31,871 nucleotides of DNA from the NCBI GenBank assembly GCA_946479705.1, contig CAMLHI010000005.1, positions 1 to 31,871 of the forward strand. Reading direction: 5' to 3'. The notes beneath the pieces were generated by a model. It saw only the letters and a list, made by a program, of their open reading frames with translations. It did not search any database and was not told the DNA's origin. Numbering within the stretch: position 1 is the first letter of the stretch; each line of letters starts with the position of its first letter. This DNA comes from an uncultured Oxalobacteraceae bacterium (GTDB lineage Bacteria > Pseudomonadota > Gammaproteobacteria > Burkholderiales > Burkholderiaceae). A program made the position numbers and the translations under genes. Of the stretch, positions 24,728 through 31,871 are shown one piece after another.

Positions 24728-24924
24728 ATGAATCGAAAGATGTGCATTGCCTTGTGTTGGGCGCGTCAGCTGGTCGAAGACGCCAACCGCGCAGCGCTGC
24801 GCGCCGTCAAGCGGCGATGCGCCGCGCCCTTGTCGCCCGGCGCCGCCAGCGGGCCTGCCAGCCGGGCGCGCTGGCGGACGACGCGGTGCCGGCACCGGAG
24901 CCTGCGGACGCCGCTGTCCCGTGA
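24728..24924 (+). pseudogene. Possible small frameshifted gene
   Basis: ATG 24728 has a good GAGGAG site and begins MNRKMCIALCWARQLVEDAN, then RAALRAVKRR, which reads like protein. After about 24815 the neighbouring frame looks more natural: QAAMRRALVARRRQRACQ, then GALADDAVPAPEPADAAVP and a stop at 24924. One indel would join them into a protein of about 65 residues. Alternatively the first frame runs on without a stop into the next gene at 25040 as a fusion, but that stretch is Arg-rich and motif-free. Confidence 0.35.
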
Positions 24925-25039
24925 GCGCCACGGTGCCCGCCGCCCCGGCTGCCACGTACCGCGGGGCCGAGCAGCCGCATCGATACTTCACCGCGCACGC
25001 GCTTGCCGGCCTTTCACCATTTCCAACCAGGAGGACACT

Positions 25040-25555
25040 ATGACTGACATAACCATCGCCGCACACGTAACGTACTTTCTTGACCAGCTTGGCAAGCTCA
25101 TTGGCCAGCGTGATTTTTGCATCGACGAACTGACCTATCGCTGCCGGGGCGGGCGTCAGCGTTTCGATTTCATGTTTTCCTACATGCGCAGCCACGATAT
25201 CGACGCACTCGGGGAAACGTTATTCCGGCGCGCCGAAAGCGGCGCCGAGCTGCTCACCCACCAAGTAGTGCTGGCTGGCTTTGAGGGCGCGCACGGCGTG
25301 TTCGATCTGTTCATCAACCGGCCGATGCCGGGCTTTTCCGGCACGCTCGGCGGGACGGCGGCGAGCTGGGACGGCAGCGTGTTGCTATTTAACCGGGGCC
25401 AGCAGGCGCGCGCGTTCGCCGTCGAGCTGGCGCGCTCGCGGGAACACTCCAGCGTGCTTGCCCGTGACCTTGCCCGCACAACACCGCTGGAGGGCTTCGG
25501 CGCATACGCTTGGCGTCCCGGCGTAGTGGCCGGACCTGAGGCGCAATTCCTGTGA
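25040..25555 (+). CDS. Unrecognised 171-residue plasmid protein
   Basis: Cytoplasmic, no signal peptide or membrane helix. The sequence reads as one compact alpha/beta domain: a first helix VTYFLDQLGKLIGQRDFCID, then RQRFDFMFSYMRSHDIDALG, and a Gly-rich middle (MPGFSGTLGGTAASWDGSVL) followed by RARAFAVELARSREHSS-type helix sequence. A perfect AGGAGG six bases before ATG 25040 supports this start, although the frame is open further upstream. It is probably the last gene of the plus-strand group that starts at 22899, since a strong terminator follows within 30 bases. No family or function recognised. Confidence 0.7.
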   Translation: MTDITIAAHVTYFLDQLGKLIGQRDFCIDELTYRCRGGRQRFDFMFSYMRSHDIDALGETLFRRAESGAELLTHQVVLAGFEGAHGVFDLFINRPMPGFSGTLGGTAASWDGSVLLFNRGQQARAFAVELARSREHSSVLARDLARTTPLEGFGAYAWRPGVVAGPEAQFL

Positions 25556-25580
25556 TTGCCCTGCCCTGCGATGCAATTGG

Positions 25581-25606
25581 ATCCGGCCCGAGTGGCCGGA
25601 TTTTTT
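25581..25606 (+). terminator. Intrinsic terminator after the plus-strand group
   Basis: ATCCGGCC (25581-25588) and GGCCGGAT (25594-25601) form a perfect 8-bp stem with loop CGAGT, followed directly by TTTTT. Classic Rho-independent terminator, 26 bases after the 171-residue gene. Confidence 0.88.
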
Positions 25607-25765
25607 ATCCGCGCGCGGCGTACAGGCGCGCCAGGACCGCATGCACGTCGCCTTGCGTAGGTGCATAGGCCGCCCTTCTGGGTAGAGGCGAATCGCACTG
25701 TGGGCCACGTCGGCACTGAAGATTGCGCCATGTGACGGCGCGGCCAGTCCGCGCGCAACGTTTGG

Positions 25766-26134
25766 CTAGCGCGGCCGCGCGCGCGAGTCCAGTTCAAGCA
25801 CCAGTACGCGGCGCGACTGGTGCGGATCGTAGCGGTTGCGCGAGGGGCCACGAAGCGTGGGATCGAGGTGCAGGAACCACCAGCGCACCCGGTAGCCGCT
25901 CGCGGTCACCATCGCGCCTCCGCTGGCGTCGAGCGAACTGGGACCGGATCGGTCGCCGGCGCCGCGCACCGCTTCCAGCAGGGTTTCGCGTACCGATGCT
26001 GGCAGCGCGTGCAGCCGCGGCCCTGTTACGACGTTCCCGGTCAGGAAGGTCGTGCGTAGCAGATAGTTGCCCAGCCGTAGAGAAGACTCGCTGGCCGTCT
26101 GCGCGCCTTGAAAACGGCCCGCCGGCCCGTTCAT
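25766..26134 (-). CDS. Last gene of the SbcCD-like operon, unknown function
   Basis: 122 residues. Its ATG (26134) overlaps the stop of the SbcC-like gene as ATGA, so it is translated with that gene. The sequence has a short strand-helix domain: SLRLGNYLLRTTFLTGN, then LPASVRETLLEAVRGAGD, MVTASGYRVRWWFLHLD and RRVLVLELD. No signal peptide, membrane helix or known motif. Being coupled to the SbcC/SbcD-like pair, it may be an accessory of that nuclease complex (inference from context only). Confidence 0.65.
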   Translation of the reverse strand: MNGPAGRFQGAQTASESSLRLGNYLLRTTFLTGNVVTGPRLHALPASVRETLLEAVRGAGDRSGPSSLDASGGAMVTASGYRVRWWFLHLDPTLRGPSRNRYDPHQSRRVLVLELDSRARPR

Positions 26135-28644
26135 GCGGCCGCCGCGACCGGATTGTCCGCGTCCGCACTGCCGTCGCGCAGTGCGCCCAGGTCGATCACC
26201 GCGTCGGCCATCTGCACCAGCGCCGGCGTGTGCGAAATAAAATATTCGCGCGCGTAGCCGCCTAAACGCAGCACTTCTCGTTTCATGGCCATGAAGGCGC
26301 GCTTGTGCTCGATGTCGAAGGCGCCATCGGTTTCGTCGGAGTAGAGGGTACGCTGCGGCGCCAGACCCTGGCCGTGGACCTGCTCGGCCAAGTACAGTGC
26401 CAGCGCGCGCGTGAGCGCTTCATTGATCCAGACCCGCTCGCCACCACTCATGAATGTCACATCCTTGCTGGCGCCGCTGTCGGCGTCGTGCACCACCAGC
26501 CGAAAGCCTTCGCGCGCCTCCCCCTTGGCGGTGGTGAGCTGGGTATGCACCGACAGCGTGAAGCGCGGACCATGGCAGGCCAGCAGCAGCTTGTTCGCGA
26601 TCCCGGTCAGGGCCGGACCGGCGTCATCGATCAGCAGGGCCAGCGCGCCGTTCGGGCCGAAGCAGCGCGCCGCCATGCTCCACTTGGCCAGTTCGCGCTC
26701 GACCTCGGCCAAATGGGTGTCGAGCTGGCGACAGCGTGCTTCGAGTTCCCCCGCACGGCGCTTCAGCTGCTCGGCCTGACCAGCATCGACCAGCGCCTGT
26801 TCGCGCGCACGGCGGTTGTCTGCCAGTGCCGCCTGCGCTTCGCCGGCGCGCACGGCGGCGCCAGCCAGTTCTGCGGTTTCAAGCGGGACGGGCAAAGGCG
26901 GAAGCGCGGCCAGATCGTCCTGCAGGCGCGCGCCGCGCGCGAGCTTCTCGGCGCGCGCCTGCCTCGCGGCTGCCGCCTGTTGCGTCGCCTGCTCCTGCAA
27001 CACCCGTGCTTCTTCCTGTTCGGCTTCATTCATGGTGTCCGCGCCGCCGTGTTCGGCCAGCGCCACGGCGGCCAACTCGACGGCGGCTAGTTCCTCTCTG
27101 GCTGCCTGCATCTGCGGCATGCGTGCGGCCAGCGCAGCACAGCGCTCAGCCCGGCTGCGCGCGCGCGCAGCGGCTGCGCGCTCCTTACGCACATGTTGCT
27201 CGGCCCCTTCCATTTCTCGCAAGGCCGTGCGCAAGGAGTCGCCGCGTTTAAGCAGCGCGCGCCGCTGGCGCGCCATCGAGGCCAGCGCCACATCGTTGGC
27301 CGCCACCAGGGCTTGGGCGGCGTGGGCGTCGAAGAGCAAACTGCAGCGCGCCTGCAGGTCGGTGCCGACGCACGGCACGGCGCCCGTCAGGCTCACCCGG
27401 ATGGTCAGTTCGCTGCGGCGCAGTGCCGCTGCGCCTACCTCCCGTTCGAGCGCGGCCAGCTCGCTCTCGCACAGGGCCAGCGCGGCTTTGTCGGCGTTGG
27501 CGGCGTGCCAGATTGCCTCGGCGGCGTCGCAGCGGGTCAAACGCGCAGCCAGCACGCGCGCGGCCAGCGCGGTGCGGCGCTGGCCGCGCCGGCATTGGAT
27601 TGCTTCGGCCAGGATGCCGGCGCAGCGGCGGCGCCGCAGCGCCAGTTCGGCGGCCCGAGCCGCGTGCCTGCGCTGGCGCGCGGCTATGCGCTGGACCAGC
27701 GCGGCTCGGGCGGCCGCGATGCGCCCGCCCGCCTCCTCGCACTCGGCCAAGCGGCGCGCGAGGGCGTCGATCTGCTCGGCCGCGCCGCGCTCAAGTTCGG
27801 CGCGCTGGCGCGCCATGGCCAGTTCGGCAGCGGCACGCGCCGCGCGCGCATTCGCGTGCAGCGCCAACACGCGTGCATGTTCGCGCTCGGCGCGCAACGC
27901 GTCGCCCTCGAGTTCGACGGCGGCCAATCCCAGTTGCGCGGCCCGACCGGCCGCGTCGGACACGCGTGCCAATTCCGAACCAACCCGCTCGTGCTCGGTC
28001 GAGGCGGCGCTACGCTCGCGCCGCTGCGATGGTAGCGCGGCGGTCAGCAGCCGGGCGATCTCGGCGCATTGCTGACCAGTGGTGCGCAGGTCGGCGTGGT
28101 CTAGCATATCGACCAGCAAATTCTTGATAGAGCTATTGTCGTAGGTGGCCAGGGCAGGACGCGCCTGGGCAGCGAAATGGCAGGTGAAAAAGGTCGCCGC
28201 GCTGCCGCACAGCGACTCGAGGCAGTCCATATAGGTACCCATCTTGCCGTCCGAAACGGTTCCGTCGGCCATGCGCAGCGGGCGCCAAGCTCCGCCGTGG
28301 TCTTCCCACAGGTAGGCGCTTATGCTCTTGCGCGCGCCAAGGCGGATTAGCAATTCGCTGCGCAGCAGGCGGCCGCCGTGTTCCCAGACCAGGTCCTTGC
28401 GGTTGACCTCAAGATACACATGGTCATAAAAACTGAACTGACGCATACCGCCGCCGGCGTGCGACGGCATCACGGGATAAGGTTGCAGGTTGTCCAGCAG
28501 GGTGGACTTGGCGCCGCCGTTCGGCGCAACGATGGCCACCAGTTCGGCCTGTCCAAGGTTGCGCAGGTCGAACGTGACGCTGCGCCGATGGAGGCCATCG
28601 CGCACGCCGATGAAGCCTTCTAGGGTCAAAATTAGGGGCGTCAT
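26131..28644 (-). CDS. SbcC/Rad50-like SMC-type ATPase with an atypical Walker A motif
   Basis: Coiled-coil ATPase of DNA-end processing, 837 residues, partner of the SbcD-like nuclease. The ATPase head is split between the two ends. Walker A is IVAPNGGAKSTLLDN (A40-T48); the signature motif MSGGER has S733-E736; Walker B is TLYSDETDG with D770 and E771; and the late ISHTP is the H-loop. In between are long Ala/Arg/Glu heptad-rich helices with a possible hook (C425 and C434 in VPCVGTDLQARCSLL) at mid-length. Walker A departs from GxxGxGK[ST], with alanine at both the first and the pre-lysine glycine positions. ATG 28644 with AGGAG is chosen over longer in-frame options that lie within the upstream gene. 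It overlaps the SbcD-like stop as ATGA. Confidence 0.88.
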   Translation of the reverse strand: MTPLILTLEGFIGVRDGLHRRSVTFDLRNLGQAELVAIVAPNGGAKSTLLDNLQPYPVMPSHAGGGMRQFSFYDHVYLEVNRKDLVWEHGGRLLRSELLIRLGARKSISAYLWEDHGGAWRPLRMADGTVSDGKMGTYMDCLESLCGSAATFFTCHFAAQARPALATYDNSSIKNLLVDMLDHADLRTTGQQCAEIARLLTAALPSQRRERSAASTEHERVGSELARVSDAAGRAAQLGLAAVELEGDALRAEREHARVLALHANARAARAAAELAMARQRAELERGAAEQIDALARRLAECEEAGGRIAAARAALVQRIAARQRRHAARAAELALRRRRCAGILAEAIQCRRGQRRTALAARVLAARLTRCDAAEAIWHAANADKAALALCESELAALEREVGAAALRRSELTIRVSLTGAVPCVGTDLQARCSLLFDAHAAQALVAANDVALASMARQRRALLKRGDSLRTALREMEGAEQHVRKERAAAARARSRAERCAALAARMPQMQAAREELAAVELAAVALAEHGGADTMNEAEQEEARVLQEQATQQAAAARQARAEKLARGARLQDDLAALPPLPVPLETAELAGAAVRAGEAQAALADNRRAREQALVDAGQAEQLKRRAGELEARCRQLDTHLAEVERELAKWSMAARCFGPNGALALLIDDAGPALTGIANKLLLACHGPRFTLSVHTQLTTAKGEAREGFRLVVHDADSGASKDVTFMSGGERVWINEALTRALALYLAEQVHGQGLAPQRTLYSDETDGAFDIEHKRAFMAMKREVLRLGGYAREYFISHTPALVQMADAVIDLGALRDGSADADNPVAAAA

Positions 28645-29972
28645 GTCAGCTCCTTGGTTGGGATCATTGCCGATGCGCCCATGGTGACGGTGATCGCGCC
28701 GGGCGCAAGCGCGCCGGGGCGGTCGCCCGAGCCGGGCAGCGCGGGCGCTTCGGCCAGGATCGTGGCGGCGATGTCCTGCGGCCCGGTCTCGGCAAGCGCC
28801 GCCAGGCACTGGCGCAACGGTTCCGGATCGACCCCGCTGGCAAGGGCCCAAGCAACGGCCTTGCCTTCGAGCGTGCGCTGCAAGGAAATGCCGGGCGCGC
28901 GCGCGCTCTGCACCGGTAGCAGCCGTCCGGCCAGCTTGACCTCGGCCGCGCAGCCTAGTATGGCGAGGATGGCGGCGCGGTCGACCTTGCCGCGTTCCTG
29001 TTCCGGCACGCTCCACATCACCCGCACCGACGCCCCCGCCAACTGTTCGCGCTCGACAGCCGCTGCCAGCTGGGCCAAATCGGGCGCCCCGTCAAAGACG
29101 ATATCGACCGTGCGCCGCGCCGGTGTGGGCACCAACCGGGCCGCCGCCTGGCCTGGGACAACATCCCACAGCAGCATGCCCTTGTCGCCCTGCTCGCCAT
29201 AATGGTTGCGCCCAATCGAGCCGGCGTACGCAGCCAGCTGACCACCGCGCTTCCAGCTCTGGTGCTTGTGAATATGGCCGAGCAGGAAGGCATCGGCGCC
29301 AGCGCCGAAGAGAGCGCCGAGCGCGAACTCGTGGTCCAGCCCGGCCATCGGCACGCCATGCTCGCTGACGCAGCCGCTGACCGTGCCGTGCCCCACGCCG
29401 AAGGTGGGAATGTCACGCGCGCGCGCTTGGGCGTTGAGCGGCGCAAAGCCGGCCAGCAGGCTGGCCAAATGCCCGCCCATGACATGGTCTGCCTGCTCGG
29501 CGCCGACGCTGGCGGCCAGGCAAGCCTTGTTCACGGTCGGCACGCAAGAGAACAAGGCGCGTACTGGGCCGGCCGGCAATGCGTCGAAGCGCCAGCCGGG
29601 CGACGCCTGCCAGCTGCCGTCGGCCAGCAGGGCCACCTGCTCAATGCGCTCGGCCAGGTGCACGCGGTGGCGCGCGGCCAGCATCCCGAACAGGGTTAGC
29701 GAGCCGGGCGGCTCGTGGCTAAACGTACCCTGCAGGATCAGCACCGGGCAATGGTCGGCCAGGCGGGCGACACCCCTTGCTAAGGCGGCGGCGGCCGGGG
29801 TCTGCAGTTCGAGCGCGTGGTGAGTGGCGTCGCCCGAAAGCACGGCCACGGCGGCGCCGGCCGCAATGGCATCGTCGATGGCATGCTCGAAGCAACGCTG
29901 GGCCTCGTCCAGGTAGCCCGGCCCGAAATGCAGATCCGACATGTGCGCGCAGCGCAGCGCGGCGGCGCTCAT
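28641..29972 (-). CDS. SbcD/Mre11-like metallophosphoesterase nuclease
   Basis: Nuclease partner of the SbcC-like ATPase, 443 residues. The metallophosphoesterase motifs appear in order: AHMSDLHFG (D13, H15), VLSGDATHH (D48), LILQGTFSHEPPG at the place of the usual GNHD motif, FGVGHGTVSG (H195) and LGHIHKHQSW (H233, H235). The replacement of GNHD by GTFSHE keeps the histidine but loses the asparagine. I believe this is shared by some phage- and plasmid-borne relatives, not a private mutation. ATG 29972 with GAGAGGG upstream overlaps the stop of the preceding frame as ATGA. Sequence further upstream in this frame is a shadow of the Gp3-like gene. Confidence 0.88.
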   Translation of the reverse strand: MSAAALRCAHMSDLHFGPGYLDEAQRCFEHAIDDAIAAGAAVAVLSGDATHHALELQTPAAAALARGVARLADHCPVLILQGTFSHEPPGSLTLFGMLAARHRVHLAERIEQVALLADGSWQASPGWRFDALPAGPVRALFSCVPTVNKACLAASVGAEQADHVMGGHLASLLAGFAPLNAQARARDIPTFGVGHGTVSGCVSEHGVPMAGLDHEFALGALFGAGADAFLLGHIHKHQSWKRGGQLAAYAGSIGRNHYGEQGDKGMLLWDVVPGQAAARLVPTPARRTVDIVFDGAPDLAQLAAAVEREQLAGASVRVMWSVPEQERGKVDRAAILAILGCAAEVKLAGRLLPVQSARAPGISLQRTLEGKAVAWALASGVDPEPLRQCLAALAETGPQDIAATILAEAPALPGSGDRPGALAPGAITVTMGASAMIPTKELT

Positions 29973-30199
29973 GCCCTCTCCCGCGTGTCGTCGGCCAGCA
30001 GCTTGGCAAGCGTGTCTGCGTTGCAGACGAGCACGGCGCCGATGGCGCTGCGCCGCCCGCCCGGATTGCGCCGCCAGCCGACGCCCCAACGCCGGTCGGC
30101 ATAGGCGGCGAAAGCGGCCGGGTTGGCGCCGCGCAGGCGCACCGCTTCCCACAGCGATTCGAGTTCGGCCTCGCCTTCCGGTGCCGCAGTGCGCGCCGG
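29969..30199 (-). CDS. In-frame post-stop extension of the Gp3-like gene (77 codons including stop)
   Basis: Directly after the TAA of the Gp3-like gene, in the same frame, 76 sense codons read as normal protein: APEGEAELESLWEAVRLRG, then NPAAFAAYADRRWGVGWRR and GAVLVCNADTLAKLLADD. The TGA at 29969-29971 overlaps the SbcD-like ATG. There is no ATG; a GTG in EAVRLRG is the only likely independent start, and it has no clear ribosome binding site. Explanations: the C-terminal part of a longer ancestral protein cut off by a stop mutation, a readthrough product, or a small GTG-started gene. The protein-like composition and the tight overlap with sbcD argue that it is translated or was until recently. 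Confidence 0.5.
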   Translation of the reverse strand, partial: PARTAAPEGEAELESLWEAVRLRGANPAAFAAYADRRWGVGWRRNPGGRRSAIGAVLVCNADTLAKLLADDTRERA

Positions 30200-30216
30200 T
30201 TAGGCGCGCACTGCGG
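30184..30216. promoter_or_regulatory. Perfect 14-bp hairpin enclosing the stop codon of the Gp3-like gene
   Basis: CCGCAGTGCGCGCC (30184-30197) and GGCGCGCACTGCGG (30203-30216) are exact inverted repeats around GGTTA. On the coding (minus) strand the loop reads TAACC, so the TAA stop (30200-30202) is in the loop. No T-run follows, so a simple intrinsic terminator is unlikely. Confidence 0.7.
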
Positions 30217-31333
30217 CCGGCGTCCCTTGCACGTCCGTAATATCGGTTACGTCGCGCAAAGGCCGTTGCGCCGCCCCACCGCGCCCGTTGGCCGCGGCGA
30301 GCGCGTCCTGCTGCAATGCTTCCACCAGTTCGTCGGCGCCAGAACTGGCGGCTGCGCCGACAACATTCAGTGCACGAGCGGCATGCTCGGCCCGCACCAG
30401 CTGCGCTGCCTGGTCGCGCCGGCGCAGAATGGCGGTGATGTCGGCGTCGGCGTCGAGCTCGATGAGCCAATGTTCGGTCATCACCGGACGGCCCTGTTCG
30501 TCCAGACGGCTGACCTTGCGACGCCGCTTGCTTAGGTAAAAGGTCGCCCCGTCGTCGTCCAGATAGCCCGACAGCCTGCCATCGCGCAGGCTGTCCAGCG
30601 CACGGAATTTTTCGACGGCGCGGCTCATGGCGTAATAGCTGTTGGTGTGCAGTTCGAGCGCATCGAGGGTGCGCAAGCCCGGCACCAGAAAAACGAAGCT
30701 GCCGCTCAGGTTGCACTCCCCTCCCTGATACTCACGGCAGCACTCTGGCTGGCACACGCCCCCGTTATCGGCGCGCAGCACCTGGGCACGCCCGCCGAAG
30801 ACCCGCACCGCCCGACCGTTGGCGCTGGCCGGTTCGGCGTGGCGCATGCAACGGCGCACGCCGTCGCCGTCGTAGGCGCTCCAGTAGCGCCGCCCGGACT
30901 GCCCGTAGCACGCCAGTTCGTGCGGCATCACCGTTTGCCAGATATCGGACGGGAAAATGACCGGAAAGCGGTACAACCGGCGCACGCCGTCCTCGCGTGC
31001 TTCGGCGTACAGGTCCATGATCGCGGCGGCCATCGCCGGATTCGCGAAATCGGCGGGGCGCACCACGAAGTAGTTGACGTTCTTCGGCGCCAACGGTCGC
31101 GCTAGACCTGGCAGTTCGGTGCGCAGGGCCGCCTCGATCTGTTCGAAAGTATGGCCGGCCTCTACACCGTCACGGTACAAGCGCCTGGCCATGGCATTAG
31201 CGGCGGCGGCTTGGGTCAGCACCTTGATGCCGGCGCGGATCTTGCCGCAGGTCGGAATGCGCGGCGCGCGCTGGCCCAAGATGGTCGGCGCGGCGCTGCG
31301 GCTGTCGTGCAGGATGATCATTTGACTACTCAT
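30200..31333 (-). CDS. Gp3-like recombination directionality factor / metal-binding protein
   Basis: 377 residues. The pattern CGKIRAGIKVLT, then KNVNYFVVRPADF, LYRFPVIFPSDIWQTVMP and YGQSGRRYWSAYDGDGVRRC resembles the phage phiC31 Gp3-like recombination directionality factor family, often labelled hydrolase or metal-binding on plasmids. A cysteine cluster CQPECCREYQGGEC followed by LSGSFVFLVPGLRTLDALEL fits the zinc-binding part. The helical tail carries MSRAVEKFRAL and an acidic Ala-rich end. AAGGGG eleven bases before ATG 31333 supports the start; ATG two codons earlier is possible. No serine integrase, the usual partner, is in the window. It heads the operon that continues with SbcD- and SbcC-like genes, which hints at a recombination or replication role. 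Confidence 0.7.
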   Translation of the reverse strand: MSSQMIILHDSRSAAPTILGQRAPRIPTCGKIRAGIKVLTQAAAANAMARRLYRDGVEAGHTFEQIEAALRTELPGLARPLAPKNVNYFVVRPADFANPAMAAAIMDLYAEAREDGVRRLYRFPVIFPSDIWQTVMPHELACYGQSGRRYWSAYDGDGVRRCMRHAEPASANGRAVRVFGGRAQVLRADNGGVCQPECCREYQGGECNLSGSFVFLVPGLRTLDALELHTNSYYAMSRAVEKFRALDSLRDGRLSGYLDDDGATFYLSKRRRKVSRLDEQGRPVMTEHWLIELDADADITAILRRRDQAAQLVRAEHAARALNVVGAAASSGADELVEALQQDALAAANGRGGAAQRPLRDVTDITDVQGTPAAVRA

Positions 31334-31772
31334 GGCATGTCCCCTTGTCGAAAACGTGTACTGAACTCATGATGGCGCGCCGCCACGATGCGGCAAGGGG
31401 TGGCCACCGCTCCCATGCGCGCCAGCTGGTGGGCCCGGCGGGCCCGGCTGGCGGAACTGTTTCAGGCGCACACAGCACGGCGATGTGCCAGGGCGCAGGC
31501 GCCCACGCTGCTGGCGGTTCATCAGCGCACCTCATCGATTTAGCGCGAGTCGTTGGTGCCCAGCGCGTGTCGGAACGAGAAATGGTAGGCCAGGAGGTCC
31601 TGGCAACGTAGGCAAACCGCTGTGAAGCAGCACCAGTGCAGTACACATGGCTGCTCCGGACGGGGCCCCGCCCCGCGCCGGTAGCGCCAGGCTGGCCGAT
31701 GGTTATTGAAGGACTGGAATGGCGGTGGTGTGGCGAGCCGCTATCGGCGACCAGCACGGCCATGCCGACGGC
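31334..31772. other. Intergenic stretch, nothing convincing
   Basis: About 440 bases between the operon start and the partial gene at the right edge. Open frames on both strands are motif-free. It should hold the operon promoter on the minus strand, but no good -35/-10 pair was found. Confidence 0.4.
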
Positions 31773-31871
31773 TTATGCGCCAGGGCGGGCGCCGTCTGTC
31801 TCTTCCGCCGCACTGTCCTCGGCGGCACGCATCCTGCGCGGTCGAAAGTATTTTTCGTACGATACCCAGGC
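31773..31871 (-). CDS. 3' end of a gene running off the right edge
   Basis: The last 99 bases on the minus strand stay open to the window edge and end in TAA at 31773. They encode 32 residues, WVSYEKYFRPRRMRAAEDS followed by an acidic tail. The YEKYFRPRR context looks like the end of a real protein, but no family can be named from so little. Confidence 0.5.
   Translation of the reverse strand, partial: AWVSYEKYFRPRRMRAAEDSAAEETDGARPGA

Noticed and set aside
26736..28127. Large plus-strand frames opposite the SbcC-like gene
   Set aside because: Antisense shadows of a long GC-rich coiled-coil gene; low-complexity Ala/Arg/Ser without motifs.
28645..29016. Longer SbcC-like protein starting at 29016
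   Set aside because: The extra 124 residues are a shadow of the SbcD-like gene; ATG 28644 has AGGAG and an ATGA overlap.
29973..30716. Longer SbcD-like protein starting at 30716
   Set aside because: The upstream part is Arg/Gly-rich shadow of the Gp3-like gene; the metallophosphoesterase domain begins right after ATG 29972.
1..31871. CRISPR array, tRNA or rRNA genes
   Set aside because: No regularly spaced repeats, no cloverleaf ends or rRNA-like conserved blocks were seen on either strand.

Overview
The high G+C coding bias, the gene families and the Burkholderiales-like class Ia ribonucleotide reductase beta subunit suggest a plasmid, megaplasmid or other large mobile replicon from a betaproteobacterium (Burkholderiales, perhaps Oxalobacteraceae; the taxon is inference). 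The plasmid-type backbone is indicated by a PRTRC operon, a ParM-like actin with a small partner, a tyrosine recombinase, an SbcC/SbcD-like pair and a Gp3-like recombination-directionality-type protein. No replication initiator, rRNA, tRNA or CRISPR array was recognised.

Bases 1-8200 are a visibly more AT-rich anti-phage island. On the minus strand, a CD-NTase/SMODS-type nucleotidyltransferase is followed by an unrecognised protein with PIN-like traits. Divergently, on the plus strand, lies a complete type II CBASS operon: HNH-SAVED endonuclease (Cap5), CD-NTase ending in glycine, E2-E1 fusion (Cap2) and JAMM peptidase (Cap3). A promoter-like TTGACC-17-TATATT sits in front of it.

Bases 8200-12750 hold a plasmid-segregation cluster on the minus strand (PRTRC D actin, ParR-like partner, decayed CFI-box gene), about 0.8 kb of apparently non-coding GC-rich DNA behind a near-consensus promoter, a tyrosine recombinase and a small secreted protein. 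Bases 12910-15349 are an nrdB gene split by a 1352-bp IS256-family element. The 8-bp target duplication is intact, and removing the element restores the reading frame exactly, with every diiron ligand and the radical tyrosine present.

Bases 15690-21850 contain a small membrane protein, a conserved hypothetical and then the PRTRC operon E-C-F-B-A-ThiF on the minus strand. By family this encodes a ubiquitin-like protein (C), an E2-like protein (B), a JAMM peptidase (A) and an E1-like ThiF protein. The window therefore carries two independent ubiquitin-like conjugation toolkits, CBASS and PRTRC, and matching catalytic motifs can be read in both.

Bases 22899-25606 hold a nucleotidyltransferase-like protein, a small possibly frameshifted gene and an unrecognised 171-residue protein, closed by a clear intrinsic terminator. 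Bases 25766-31333 are a tightly overlapped minus-strand operon: Gp3-like protein, an in-frame post-stop extension, SbcD-like nuclease, SbcC-like ATPase and a 122-residue protein. The stop codon of the first gene lies in the loop of a perfect 14-bp hairpin. The last 99 bases carry the 3' end of another minus-strand gene.
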